A stretch of 64,000 nt of DNA from Ascochyta rabiei. Lineage: Eukaryota > Ascomycota > Dothideomycetes > Pleosporales > Didymellaceae. Positions 53,365 to 64,000 of the stretch are shown piece after piece. Under the pieces are notes generated by a model. The model was given only the letters and a program-made list of their open reading frames with translations, was not told the DNA's origin and made no database searches. How positions within the stretch are numbered: the first letter of the stretch is position 1; every line of letters starts with the position of its first letter. Made by a program: the position numbers and the translations under genes. The stretch lies in contig NC_082414.1 in NCBI RefSeq assembly GCF_004011695.2, positions 744,001 through 808,000 on the forward strand, in the 5' to 3' direction.

Positions 53365-55429
53365 ATGCCCTTCGCTGACTTACCACCGTTCGCATACAGT
53401 GCACTTGCAGGGCGCGAGATACGAGTACTCGTCCCTGGTATCTCGGGTCCAGCAAAAAAGCTGTCTTGGTCGCTCCAAACAGTCAGTCTTGATGAAAGTG
53501 ATCTCCACTTCGTCGCACTGTCGTACGCCTGGGCGACTCAATCTCACCCTGATACTTATATCATTTCTTGCAATGGGTGTCAACTGCGAGTACACCACAA
53601 TCTCTATCGCGCTCTATCTTCTCTGGATAGACGCTTTCGGGCTGAGAATGCGATGATCATACCTTACTGGATCGATGCAATTTGCATCAATCAAGCAGAC
53701 GATGAGGAGAAGACTCTCCAGATCAAACTCATGAACACTATATATCGACAGGCTGACAAAGTGTTGGTTTGGCTCGGCGAGGCACTGACACAAGAACAAC
53801 AAGACCTAATACCACGTGCAATTGAGCTCTTGCCATTGCTCGTCAAGGAGCACGCACGATATCGTCTGTCGACGGCTGGTCCGTACTTCGAAGTTGCCCC
53901 TGAACTTAGTCATCTTGGCCGCGATGGTTGGGAGGCAATCTTACATCTCGTGAGGAACACCTACTTCTGGAGAGTCTGGGTAGTCCAGGAAGTGGCATTA
54001 GCCAAGGGTGTTATGTTCCTTTGTGGCGACCACGAGATAAGTCTGCAGTTGATGGAGGAGGCGGTAGTTGACAGTTGGAATCTTAGGAACTGGGCCATAT
54101 ATGACCTGACGAATGGGCAACGGATGCGAGTTCAGGCACCATCACATGACGACAGCGTGGTCTTCAAGATTCGACATATTGTCCAACCAGACCACAAGGA
54201 TTACAACACAGAAGGTAACGCACACCAAACAATACGCATCGCAAATCTACTAGACAACCAGACTTGCTTCGCGCCGCAGGACCGGGTTCTCGGGATACTG
54301 GGGATGGTTCAGGAAGAATTTGAAGGCGCTGGCAGAGAGCTACACAGATACACATCCATCCCGCATCTCTACACACGGTTTAGTACGTTGCTATTCACTG
54401 CTTCCGGGCCATCTATCACAGATTTACATTGGTGGTTCTACCTCAGCATGGCCTTCAACCTCAAGAGGATTGACGGACTGCCATCGTGGGTGCCAGATCT
54501 CCACCACAATGACTCCAAGTGCAAACGTCAGCCTTACGAATCAATGCTAGCCGCTCGAGTATACAGTGATCCTCCGTGGCAGGCGAGCTCCAGACCCTGC
54601 ATAGTTTCCAAGGGATCGCGGTCCGATGAGATTATCCTCCGAGGCAAGCTGCTGGACACAGTCTTGCTCGTTCATCCAGAGGTGCCGCATTTCCCCGGCG
54701 ACTCTGAACCTGGCTATGGAGACGGCATGACATGGCTGCGAGTCATGACCGACGTTATCCAATGGGAGCGCAAGCTTGCAGACGCAGTACTCTACCACCC
54801 ACCATCTCAGTCAACACGCGCAGCCAGCGAGGAACCTGTATACAGCGGCATATCAGAGGATACGTACTGGCGCACGCTTCTCGCAGATGCCCGCGTCGAC
54901 TTCACAGGTAACAAAAAATTCACGCGCGAGACATGGCTGCTATTCCGAGAAGCCGGACAGCGCATGCTGGTGCTCGTTCCGCGACTCGAGGAGCTCAGAA
55001 AGTGCGTACACCAACCCCCATTACCATTCTTCCCATGCTCCTCCTAACTCAATTCTTCCTAGAACAACGGGCCGAGACCCCTGGACCCTCCCGGACTGGG
55101 CCTCGAGCGAGCAGGAAACGCAGACGATGCATAGCTTCCGCGGTCCCGGACAGCCCGTGGGCAGCTTTGCTGCTGTGCTGTGCTTTACGCGCCATCACCA
55201 GCTGTTCGGCACCGAGCATGGGCGGCTCGGATTCACGGCTACGGGTGTGCAGAGGGGCGACGTGGTCTGTGTGTTCAACCACGCCGTGTCGCCCCATGTG
55301 CTGCGGAGAGTGCGGGACCGCGATGGTGCGGCGCGGTACAGGTTCGTTGGGGACGCGTATGTGCATGGGTTGATGTATGGGGAGAGTGATGATTTGGACG
55401 TCGAGGAGAGGGATATTGTGCTGGTCTAA
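53365..55429 (+). CDS. HET-domain protein (heterokaryon incompatibility type)
   Basis: Two exons (53365-55001, 55063-55429) with a 61-nt intron; 667 residues. The HET domain occupies about residues 45-200: FVALSYAWATQSHPD, IISCNGCQLRVHHNLYRAL, YWIDAICINQADDEEKTLQI, MNTIYRQADKVLVWLGE, then FWRVWVVQEVALAKGVMFLC. A middle region of variable sequence and a C-terminal module (GQPVGSFAAVLCFTRHHQLF, YRFVGDAYVHGLMYGESDD) follow, common in HET proteins. The domain is a TIR-like fold; in incompatibility genes it triggers cell death after fusion of unlike strains, but most fungal paralogues are uncharacterised. No STAND/NACHT partner gene lies nearby. Its stop is 79 bp from the convergent methyltransferase stop. 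Confidence 0.93.
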
Positions 55430-55508
55430 CGTGTATCTGTTCTTCCTACAGCATTCTATGTAAAGCTCTCCCTCACCATGTTTCAATACCACCCTTGCCG
55501 ACACTTTT

Positions 55509-56493
55509 TCACAACTCGCTCTTTCCTGCCACCTCGGGCCGTCGCCCCTTGGCTATCAGTATCGTCCGCCACAACTTCTTCCCGCCAAATTCCATGTACG
55601 ACCGCTCCTTCAGCGTGACGACGTCGACATCGACGAATCCTGCGTCGGTGAAGAACTGCTTCACGCCGTCCATGGTGAAGTGCGGCACTACGATCGAGTC
55701 CATCATTTTCTTGCGCAGCTCTGGGTCGTGTTTGGTGAAGTCTTGGCTCGCGCTGTCCGGGTTGTGCTGGTGCTTGTGTGCGTGGTCGAGGGAGTCATGA
55801 TGTGTGCCGTCGTCGCCATGCTTGTGTCCATGCGAGTGACTGTGGCCATGACCATGCTTGTGCACTGCGTGATTACCTTGACTTCCTTCTACAGGACGGC
55901 CATGCTCGTCCGCGAGCACGTCGCCGCCCTCGAGGAAATCGTTAATCACCAGTGCGCCACCGGGCCGCAGTCTCTCCTTCAACTGCGTGGCTGCGTGGAC
56001 AACGTCTTCGAAGTGGTGGAAGCCGAAGCCGACAGTCGCCAGGTCGAAGTCCCACCACTCTTTCCCTGCAAACTCGGCAGGTTGGGGGTTAGCTTTGTCG
56101 AAGAGGTCGCCGACGACGGCGTCGACGGTCGACCGAGGCAGGCCGGCGCTGGCGGCGCGCGACTGGAAGGTGGAAACCATGTTGGGTGAGATGTCGATGC
56201 CGAGCGTCCTGGTCACATAGGGCCCGAAGGTCCGTGTCATGAGTCCAGTGCCGCATGCGTAGTCCAAGAGTCGGACTTCGGAGCCATCAGCGCTGGAACC
56301 GGTGTTGGCGAACGGGATGCCGATCCAGTTAAGCCGAGAGCGTAGTTCGTCGGCGACTTGGGTGTTGACTGCAGCGAACCAGGGCTTGGTGTCATACGAG
56401 TCGGATATGGTGCTGGGTCTGTTAGATTGAGATTTACTGTGGCAGGTGATGTACTTACTCGAAATATTTGCGGTTGAGTTCTGCGAGAGACAT
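55509..56493 (-). CDS. SAM-dependent methyltransferase with His-rich insertion
   Basis: Two exons (56493-56459 and 56412-55509), 46-nt intron; 312 residues. The acceptor at 56413 is chosen because it follows a CTAAC branch site and gives NRKYFDTISDSYDTKPWF; one nine bases earlier is possible. Class I motifs: I VRLLDYACGTGLMTRTF, post-I RTLGIDISPNMV, a VVGDLFD strand, motif II FDLATVGFGFHHFEDV, motif III LRPGGALVINDFLEGG, and a C-terminal VDVVTLKERSYMEFGGKKLW. Between motif III and the C-terminal part, residues ~193-228 form a loop with about 15 His, alternating with Gly, Ser, Lys and Asp (HKHGHGHSHSHGHKHG). Such loops bind Zn, Ni or Cu in other proteins. The methyl acceptor is unknown. Confidence 0.9.
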
Positions 56494-56926
56494 GTTGGAC
56501 TGCGAGTGCACCTGAGACAGTTACAATTGAAAGTGCTTCGAGTAGTGTGTTATGTACTTGAAACTTCTTTGATGAGGTGGCCGTGATTAAAGTGATGTCG
56601 TGAGGCTACCTATACGTCTGATATATGGTTGTGGACTTGTGGAGAGTTAATAATGTCGCCGCGGAGTTACTGACAAAACGTTCCTATTGGTCGCACCTCT
56701 TGCTAGCTCCACAGCATAGTCTACCATTGCGAACAGTAACAGATAGAGGCAGCCTATGTGCTCTCTCTCCAAGTCAAGAATTAACCAGTTATACACTCTA
56801 CGTACTTTCAGCCAGCAGTCAAACGTAGTATGGTTTCTCTCTGAGGCCGTTTTCTGCACTCTAGGTACTGTTCTCCTCAGCACCGGAGACATTCGACCCT
56901 GAAGTTGGTTGTAACGCCACTTTGGC
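56494..56926. other. Intergenic, nothing recognised
   Basis: 433 bp between the methyltransferase start and the TYW3 stop, both on the minus strand. Moderately AT-rich. No coding or regulatory feature identified. Confidence 0.45.
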
Positions 56927-57908
56927 TCACGGAAACATTCCTTCAAGGTTGCCGACAGTGAGTGAGTCATTCTCAGCAATTGCCCTCTTGTCCGAACTTG
57001 CGACCTGTAATGCTCGTTGTCGCGCCAGGCCTTCCTCCCTCTTGCGTTGCTTCCTGGCGTCTGCATCTTCCCAGATAGGCTTGGAAGAACCAGACATTGA
57101 CGTGGGTGAAGACTTGTACGACTCCAAAACTTGTGTACGGAAGCGTGCTATTCGCTCGACGTTGATCTTAAATCGCTCATTCGCAATGCACACCAGGGTT
57201 CTCAGATGACTCTCGTCTATCAGAGAGATGTTACGACCCTCACCATCTTGATAACCGATGATAGAGTCGAATGAGTAGCCGGTGGATCGAACAGCCACCA
57301 CTGGGTTGGCCTCTCCAGTTTTGGATGAACCCAGGCTGACTGCACCGCTCTCTCGAAAGCCAGCACCCATTGCAGCGTTGAGTACCCGTTGTGCGTGATC
57401 TAATGAGGCACTCAGGATATGGAGGATCTGATTGAGGTCAGAAACTACGAGGGATAGTGGTTTGTAGACCCACCATTGGCTCGAACTTCAGATGAATAAA
57501 TCTACAATGTACGCCAGGCCTTTGTGTTGTTTCAGTCACGGCATTTATCATGCCAAACTTCGATGTAAAGTCTGAAGAGGCTGCAGTGCCCAGCACCTCC
57601 ACAGGATCGTGGGAGATGAAAAGCCATGCACCTCCCCCGCCCTTCCCACCTGGTCCGGCACGCGACTCCTCGCCTTCTTCTGCAAGCTTGAGAGGGTCGC
57701 TGTCTGCCCTTCGGCCTTCAAGAAAGACACTGATTCTGCCAGAGCAGCTACTTGTTGTAACAATGCCGTCGAAACCATTGATCTCGTTGATCAGGTCGCG
57801 GATCGGTGTATCAATGGAGCCTTTCGGTGAGAGGTCACGGTACTCGCCGTCTGGTGCATCGAGCTGCTCCAGGATTTTTTGCTTGCGAGCCTCAAAGCGT
57901 GATGTCAT
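56927..57908 (-). CDS. TYW3: tRNA wybutosine-synthesising protein 3
   Basis: Two exons (57908-57474, 57427-56927), 46-nt intron; 311 residues from the ATG at 57908 (MTSRFEARKQKILEQLDA). An in-frame ATG at 58073 would add 55 residues but runs into the divergent promoter. Family motifs: SPKGSIDTPIRDLINEING, IVTTSSCSGRISVFLEG, then a Gly-rich loop GPGGKGGGGAWLFISHDPVE and CRFIHLKFEPMILHILSASL, later RSTGYSFDSIIGYQDGEGR. TYW3 methylates N4 of the wybutosine intermediate at position 37 of tRNA-Phe, in the cytosol, supporting reading-frame maintenance. The C-terminus is a basic coiled tail. Divergent from the DUF2461 gene over 225 bp. Confidence 0.93.
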
Positions 57909-58133
57909 TGCGGCTGTGCCTGGCGGAGTGCAGGAGGGAAGTTGAGTGGTTGGTCCCGTGATATGGCGACGCGAACGTGGTGTTGATTTTCGCCTTCCAA
58001 TTGGTGCGTCTGCGTCATCACAGTTGTGCGATGGCCCCTGCACTAGCCTTGACGGCTGCCAAACACTCGCCATCCATCAATAACGTGCAGCACCCGACAT
58101 TGACGCGTACGTTTCGCTCAGACTCAACACAAA
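57909..58133. promoter_or_regulatory. Short divergent promoter between TYW3 and the DUF2461 gene
   Basis: 225 bp separate the two ATGs facing away from each other. No motif recognised. The second ATG of TYW3 (at 58073) falls inside it. Confidence 0.5.
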
Positions 58134-60590
58134 ATGCCACGAAAGCCAGCAAAGCCACCGTCGGAACCTGCATCGCGGAGCACCTCCAAGCGCCCTGCTG
58201 CAGAAACGCCCAGCAGGACATCTAAGAGAGCAAGGGCAACGCCGAGGAAGTCGTACATTGAACCAGGCACGGATTCTGATGCAACCTCGAACGCTGGAGA
58301 TTTATCCGAAGACGCAGAGTCTGGCGATGCATCTGATTTTGAGGCTCAGAGCGAGAAAGAAGCGTCCTCTGAATCCGAACCAGATCCCAATGCCAGCGAT
58401 GAAGAGCCTACCTCCAAGAACGCAACATCAAGGGGCCGACCGCAAAATAAGTCTCTTTCCTTGCACAAGAAAAACGTCGAAGAAAAAGAGCTGTGGAAAC
58501 CTGGTGCGAAGCTTGAGCCAGGAACGCAGCTCATCATCAAGAAGCCTAAGGCTCGCGACGCAGGCGACACACCGTACACCGAGAGTACCATTCACCCTAA
58601 CACTATGCTGTTCCTCGAGGAGATCAAAGCCAACAATGATCGTCAGTGGTTGAAGCGTACGTAGGTCCGGTAATTCTTTGGCCCTTAACAAACGAAGTGA
58701 CCTTGGACAGTACACGATCCAGACTATCGAGTTGCGGTACAAGATTTCAATGACTTCATCGGGAAGCTTACTGAGAAGATCGTGGAGATAGATGAGACGA
58801 TACCAGAGTTACCGGTGAAAGACATTGTAAGTATCAAGCTACTATGCAGAGCTCGAAATGTTTACAAAGTCAGGTGTATCGGATATATCGAGGTATAGAT
58901 TATCAAAAATGCTACAGCTGGAGTGAGTTAACGCAAACAGATGTCCGTTTCTCGAAAGACCAAACGCCGTACAAGGTAAGTATTGCGGCAACAACAGCAG
59001 CAAACAGTCCCCAATGTCTCCTTTCTGGTGGCTGACCAGCCGCGAGCAAACGTGTTTGTTTGTTGAATCAGGACTGCAGAAGACAATCTTGACGGAGCTG
59101 ACGTACGAACAGACCTACTTCTCAGCGGCGTGGTCACGAACAGGCCGCAAAGGCCCATATGCCGCTTACTATGTTCAGATCCAGCCAAATGGAGGCAGCT
59201 TCGTTGGTAAGTGTTACCTGGAACTGCACAAGGGGCTGACCTGTGTGCGTCCGGACTACGCTCCGCCATCAGCTATGTGCACTTGCTCCGCACAGATCAC
59301 CTGCTCTCGGCAGATGAGTTTTGTCACCGCCCTTATAGATGCTAACGTGCAGAAGGCGGCGGGTTGTGGCAGCCAGACGCGGAGTCGCTCAGAAAGTTGC
59401 GACACGAATTCGATCGCAAACCTTACAAGATAAAGCAAATCCTAACAGACGAGCGGATCCGCACATCATTCTTGAAGGGCGTCCCCGAAAACGAAAAGAA
59501 AGTTGTCAAGGCCTTTGTTGGTCTGACATCTAATGCATCAACTGCGCTAAAGCGCAATCCTAAAGTGAGTGACTATTCTTTTAGTTCGCAGAATCTCATA
59601 CGACACCTGCAACACGCCCTGGCCATTATTCGGTGAAACAAGGGGAAAGCTGAGCAGATTTCGCTCGTTCTTACCCCGACAGAAGTTGAAGGCCCGGTTG
59701 TCGAGATTTTTGATGTCTCCAGCCGTTGGAGTTGACATTACATACCGGTCGCAAGCATAATGAAATCTAGCGAACCCATGGACATTTACTATATGCTCGG
59801 ACCTATTCGGCAATTCAAACGGACGCATCGCCGCCACTCGCTGTATGGTTGACGCTCGACGCTGCGAAAGAGATACTCGGTCTTAAAACAGCGGCTAGAT
59901 TGCTACCTATCTTGCTCACCGATGCTGCCTAGCTCGGAGACACACGGCAAAGACCGACAACTCTCACAAGGCACCCAAGAACTGTCGTCATCGTACGATT
60001 TCATTTGCAACCCATGCGTAACTGCTCCGTTAAAGACTTCCGATTTGCTGACAGTCTGCATAGGAATACCCCATAGATCACAAAGATATCGATTTGCTTC
60101 GATTGAGGAGTTTCACCCTTGGCAAGAAACTCCCAGACAAAGCGGTTATTGGACCGGAGGGTATAACCCGAATCGCAGAGTTAATTGCCTGCATAGAGCC
60201 CTTCGTAAGTAGATCCTCAGCCTATTGCTCGTCATGATAGACCATTCAGCCATCTTTGGAAAAGGTCGCTGGAAGGCAGTGGGCTTTAGAAAGCACGACA
60301 GGGTGTCCTTGTACGGGTACGAGCGGAAAGAGGCTTCGTCGAGCATGCGTTGGCAATGCAGCACACTTGCTTCACCGACAGCTGCACCGCCGATGTAAGG
60401 ATGGGAAGCGCCATCGCCTGTTGTTGGCTGCCTCGAGGACGAACGCATGGGTAGTCGCGGCGCTAACACTGTGCTGCAGATCACCTACCTGAACAGCGTC
60501 GTCATGCCCGACGAAGAGTCGTCAAGCTCCAGCGGGGAAGACGATGAGAACGAAGACGGCAGCTCGGCAGCAGAGGGTGTCGACGAGTGA
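58134..60590 (+). CDS. DUF2461 (TIGR02453) family protein
   Basis: Eight exons (58134-58656, 58711-58826, 58874-58892, 58941-58975, 59113-59206, 59356-59564, 60064-60204, 60480-60590); 415 residues. Residues 1-135 are a basic then acidic, Ser-rich nuclear-type tail (KRARATPRKSY; SEKEASSESEPDP). The DUF2461 domain follows: HPNTMLFLEEIKANNDRQWL, LPVKDIVYRIYRDVRFSKDQ, TPYKTYFSAAWSRTGRKGPY, AAYYVQIQPNGGSFVGGGLW and DIDLLRLRSFTLGKKLPD. The C-terminus is again Ser/Asp/Glu-rich. The domain occurs in bacteria and fungi; its biochemical role is unknown. Exon 3 is 19 nt; introns 4-7 are unusually long for this window (137, 149, 499, 275 nt). The exon 6 acceptor could lie three bases upstream (FVEGGGLW). 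Confidence 0.88.
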
Positions 60591-63500
60591 ACCTTTTTTT
60601 CCGGTTTGCTCAACTGCTTTTCACTTGGGTCCATCTCTGTTCCTTCTCGACTTATACCTTGCAGAAAGGATACATTGGGAAGTTTGGATTGGTGGAGAAG
60701 GATGGAGAGGGCTTGTTGGCTTGGCTTCACAAGCGCGAAGCCAGCCAATGAGCGCTTAAATGACGCGCTCCAAGCGAGCGCGAACAACTTTTGCATAGCG
60801 CCTGCACCTTAGCTTCAACCGTGCTGTTTTAGCGTCGCATGCACTATCGGTCATGTGATGCTCTGACCCTGGTCCCCTTTTCTAGTCGCCGGGCCGCTGC
60901 TCTTAGCATCCGCCTTCCCATGTTGGTGTGCGGCAGAGACGGCTGAGATGTGGGATCGAACCTTCTCTCCGCTTTTGATCTCAACAAAGCTGCCTGGGCC
61001 ATCGCCACTGCCACAGTTCTCATCCTACGACACCATGTTCGCCGCGCATGCGTCTCTTCCCGTACTTGCCAGCAATAGCTTAACGGCAATCCGAGCAGTC
61101 ATCTCGCGCATTGATCCCTGCTGTTCCGGTGACAGTTCAGCTGCGAGGACGGGCCGGAGCGCGATGCAAGGGTTCCTTTTTCTCCCGCCTGACGCGTCCC
61201 ACACCAGACCATGCGCATTGCGAGACAATCTCATCACCTAAGCCCGTTAGATCAACTGCGGCTATGTGATAGGAGCTGCATCGGGGCGTGCCGGTGCGCT
61301 GCACATGGCAATGGAAATTGCGCCTGTGTCAGAGAGCTTACCAATTCTGCCCACGCCGCAAGCTCCTGCATGCAACGACCCGTCAACACAAACCTAGGTT
61401 TGTGCACAATGTCGAAAGTTGCGACTTATCGGCGCGCAAGGAGAGCAGAATTGCATGCCAATGTGGAGCTTCGTCATCGGTGTGATGACGGTGGTTGTTG
61501 GTTTTTCGACGAATGGCTTGGAGTTGTGATCCACCGTGGCTTGCAGTCTGCATAACCACCGATGCCGACCTTCTCAGACTTTCCTGCAACCGTGAAGTTT
61601 TTGACTCTGTCCAACGAGTTGGGCCTGTCCCTATTGACCATTGGACCGGCGATTCTGCGCAACGGCCAGCGGGAGCTGCATCGATGGCAGTACGGATGGA
61701 GTGGCCAGCGGTGGTGTGGGCTGACTGACGACACGGCACAGCACTCATCTCGGGATCTTGACGATATCTCTTCCGCTTGTTATTGCTCCTTTCGAACCCA
61801 CGGGCATATGTCAAGGTACGTCATACGCGCTCGAGCCACACGGGGTCGCTCGCACCAGTGATAGCACTCCTTATGGTCTGACAGAAGACGCATGTTGACC
61901 TATGCGAAGCATGTCCGTCTGGTGGCCTAACAGCCATTGGTGACACACAGCTCGTCAATCTAAACTCGACCGAAAGATGCGGCGTTTGACATCCACCACC
62001 CGTGCCGACCCGTGAAATTGTGTAACCATCACGCTGGTTGCTAGCCTTGTACTCAGGACACTGGCATGCATTGTTCAAGCAGTTTCGACGCTGCCTTTGT
62101 TCGGGTACGGTGTGCGATTATCGGCTTGCCTTGCCTGCTTGGGCATGGGTGCTGTGGCATCCTGGTACATTTCCGGTTTCTTACCCCACAATACGCGGTT
62201 CAGTCGGCGGTACTACCTTTTCTCAGCGGGCGACAGATGCGCCTAGACGGCAGTCGAATATCGCTCCATGCAAGGCTGTCGCTGTCAAGCACACAGCTAT
62301 GTACCACAGTAAGCGGTAGCTGACTTGAGATGCACAGCGCTGTTGGGCTGACCTCAGACGGCTCACAGCAACTGCGCTCATCTTCGATGCACTCGTGACA
62401 GGGTGGGATGCAATGTGGTAGGCAACTCGGTCATGCGCGATGGGTCGCGCGGTTGGTCGCAGCGAGTCAAGGTGCCTACGACAATGTTCGAGCAAGGGCA
62501 GGCGTGCTGGGAGGACGAGGCGTTTGACTCGTCCTGTGACCTTCTGACCATGCAAGGTTTTCATTCAAGCATGGCAAGCGATGATTTACCCGCTCCATGC
62601 AAGGCACTCAGCTGAGAAGTTGAAATACGAGTGGGATATAGCGGCAGCAAAGAGAGTGATTGGACGACATTTATTATTAACCTGGGCACCGGAATGGCCG
62701 AATTGTGCATCAGTGGGCCGTCAGGGCTTGCCTCGCCTGCCCAAGACGAAGGGAGCCCAAAGGTTTGGTGTTTATCGATAGAGCTCGTGGCTAACGAACG
62801 ATAGCTTTCTCGTTGTCGTTAGGCTTTTGCGACTCCACCGGCGCGCAGGCAGTTCCATGGCGCTGCAAGGTGCCGAGGCGGAGTGTTTAGCGGCAAGCGA
62901 AGAGTGTTTCGCCCTTCTCCTTCGTCCCGCGATGCGTGCATCCGCCTCCTCCGGCTGCGTCATTCTCAGCGGCGGGAAGCCCGGCACTAAAGAATCAAAG
63001 GCCCCAGTGCAAGAAACTAACGGCGTTTCTGCGCTCGAGCGGTGCGGCATTTCTGGCCAATCACGGACGCGAAGCAGGCTGCTTCCAGGGAACATGCGTC
63101 CGCAAGGTGCCGCGGGCGCAAGGGAGGGAGGATCTACCAGATGAAGATTGACAGGTTTTGGGATATGATTTGGTGGTTCATGTGGGTTCGCCGCGTGCCC
63201 AAGCCCGCCTTAGGCGAGGCAAACGAGAGCTGAGGGCCAGCAAACTCAAGTTCACGACGGTCGGTGGGCGGGCTAGCCTCGGCTTTATTCCACACGCGTT
63301 TGGCCGTCCGAGGTGACGCTGCCGTGTGCTGCAGAGAGGGAGGAGGAAGGGCAGATGCAAAAGACGTTGCGTTGCGCTACCTGGGATGGCGGCGCGCCGC
63401 TGACAGGAAAGCGCGTGAAGTGGCCAAGTCGTGAAGACGTGCAGGCTGTGCTTGGTAGCAAGGCTGCGCGGACGTCATTGGCCTATTTGTTGCACGCCAA

Positions 63501-63642
63501 CAGCCAGGACAGGGCTGTGGGTAAGGCCATCAACAGACAAAAGACCGATGCAAGAGCGGAACCAGCCCTATCTCAAATTGCGACGGGCGGCGACGTACAG
63601 GCAGGCCCCTGGCGTGCAGGCTTCAGGATGTGGGCATGCGTC

Positions 63643-63730
63643 GACGAGCAGCACGAGCAGCACGAGCAGCACGAGCAGCACGAACAGCAGAAAGCAGACG
63701 AGCAGCAGAAAGCAGACGAGCAGCACGACA
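63643..63730. repeat. CGAGCAGCA-type microsatellite with 15-bp duplication
   Basis: About four copies of the 9-bp unit CGAGCAGCA, followed by two copies of a 15-bp unit (CAGCAGAAAGCAGACGAG phase) and degenerate remains. Plus-strand translation would be His/Glu/Gln-rich, but no gene is supported. Confidence 0.8.
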
Positions 63731-63941
63731 AGCACACCGAGCAGGACAAGCACCAACGACAGGCCCGTGCGATGACGACGGTGTTGCAAAGAGGAAACAG
63801 TGCGCAGGAGGAGACGGCCCGCATGGATTGAGTCGCGCACATGGCAGGTCCGTGTGTTGCCCGAGGAGAGGCCTTTTGTCGATTGTGCTTGCATGCGAGG
63901 TGCAAACCAGGGGAAGATGAGCATGAGCCAGAGCAGGCGCG

Positions 63942-64000
63942 AGAGCATAGAGCACGACGACGAGCATGACCACGATGAGCACGACGATGAGCACGACGAT
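63942..64000. repeat. GAGCACGACGAT-type tandem repeat running off the window
   Basis: 12-bp units of the form GAGCACGACGAT, with variants (GAGCATGACCAC), repeat up to the last base, so the array continues beyond the window. The plus frame would read as Glu-His-Asp-Asp repeats; it might be coding in a gene to the right. Confidence 0.75.

Larger units (their letters stand above)
60591..64000. other. 3.4-kb interval without recognisable genes
   Basis: Read on both strands. Open frames of 60-170 codons occur but are short, overlapping and unstructured; the composition is not obviously AT-rich, so this is not a typical RIP island. The longest (63313-63831, 172 codons) owes its end to a microsatellite. 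Short words recur (for example CCATGCAAGG at about 62269, 62551 and 62598) without forming an array. It could be a large regulatory interval, a decayed gene region or non-coding RNA territory. Confidence 0.4.

Noticed and set aside
60940..60975. tRNA T-loop-like word GGTTCGATCCC on the minus strand
   Set aside because: The adjoining bases do not pair into a T-stem and no acceptor or anticodon arm was found.
63313..63831. 172-codon frame ending in His/Glu/Gln repeats
   Set aside because: Second half is a translated microsatellite and the first half is unstructured; opposite strand is equally open.

Overview
The window is nuclear DNA of a filamentous ascomycete (Pezizomycotina); a dothideomycete-like fungus fits best, but that is an inference from gene content only. 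The support is as follows. Nearly every gene is split by introns of 43-60 nt with GT..AG ends. There is a HET-domain gene, a fungus-specific translation elongation factor 3 gene, a Zn2Cys6 regulator and the methylcitrate-cycle enzymes. One Tc1-like transposon copy carries TAG stops at Trp and Gln codons, as expected from repeat-induced point mutation (RIP). All gene models below were built by hand: exon phases were checked, and each join rests on conserved protein context.

Layout. 0-5 kb: the end of a KduD-like sugar-acid dehydrogenase, an aldo-keto reductase and a myo-inositol oxygenase form a plausible inositol/uronate group, with a decayed transposon (itself hit by a foldback element) between the last two. 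5-14 kb: a gene-poor, host-interaction-like stretch with a broken small cysteine-containing gene, a secreted M14 carboxypeptidase, a damaged nicotinamidase-like gene, a secreted three-module chitin-binding protein and a short-chain dehydrogenase. 14-34.9 kb: an HSPA12-type Hsp70-like ATPase, a coiled-coil protein, the meiotic protein ZIP4/SPO22 (13 exons), a gluconeogenesis regulator of the AcuK/AcuM/ERT1 family, a CENP-Q/Fta7-like kinetochore protein, a 1053-residue protein of unknown function, a GNAT acetyltransferase, a very Cys-rich small protein and a zinc-finger protein that appears frameshifted.

35-51 kb: a gene-dense, mostly housekeeping block rich in minisatellites. It holds the mitochondrial pyruvate carrier subunit MPC2, whose single intron is 1.1 kb of minisatellite, divergent from complex I subunit NDUFA2; a protein kinase with altered motifs; elongation factor 3; a membrane-anchored GH3 beta-glucosidase; and a divergent pair for 2-methylcitrate synthase and 2-methylisocitrate lyase, which share a promoter containing an 8-bp satellite. 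53-60.6 kb: a HET-domain protein, a methyltransferase with a His-rich insertion, the wybutosine enzyme TYW3 and a DUF2461 protein. 60.6-64 kb: no gene recognised, only microsatellites at the right edge.

How the genes fit together: MPC2, NDUFA2, the methylcitrate pair and the AcuK/AcuM-type regulator all concern mitochondrial carbon use, but only the two divergent pairs are physically arranged as units. I did not find a convincing secondary-metabolite cluster, defence system, CRISPR array, tRNA or rRNA gene. The most unusual features are the minisatellite intron of MPC2, the His-rich loop in the methyltransferase, the Cys-rich miniprotein and the broken zinc-finger gene.
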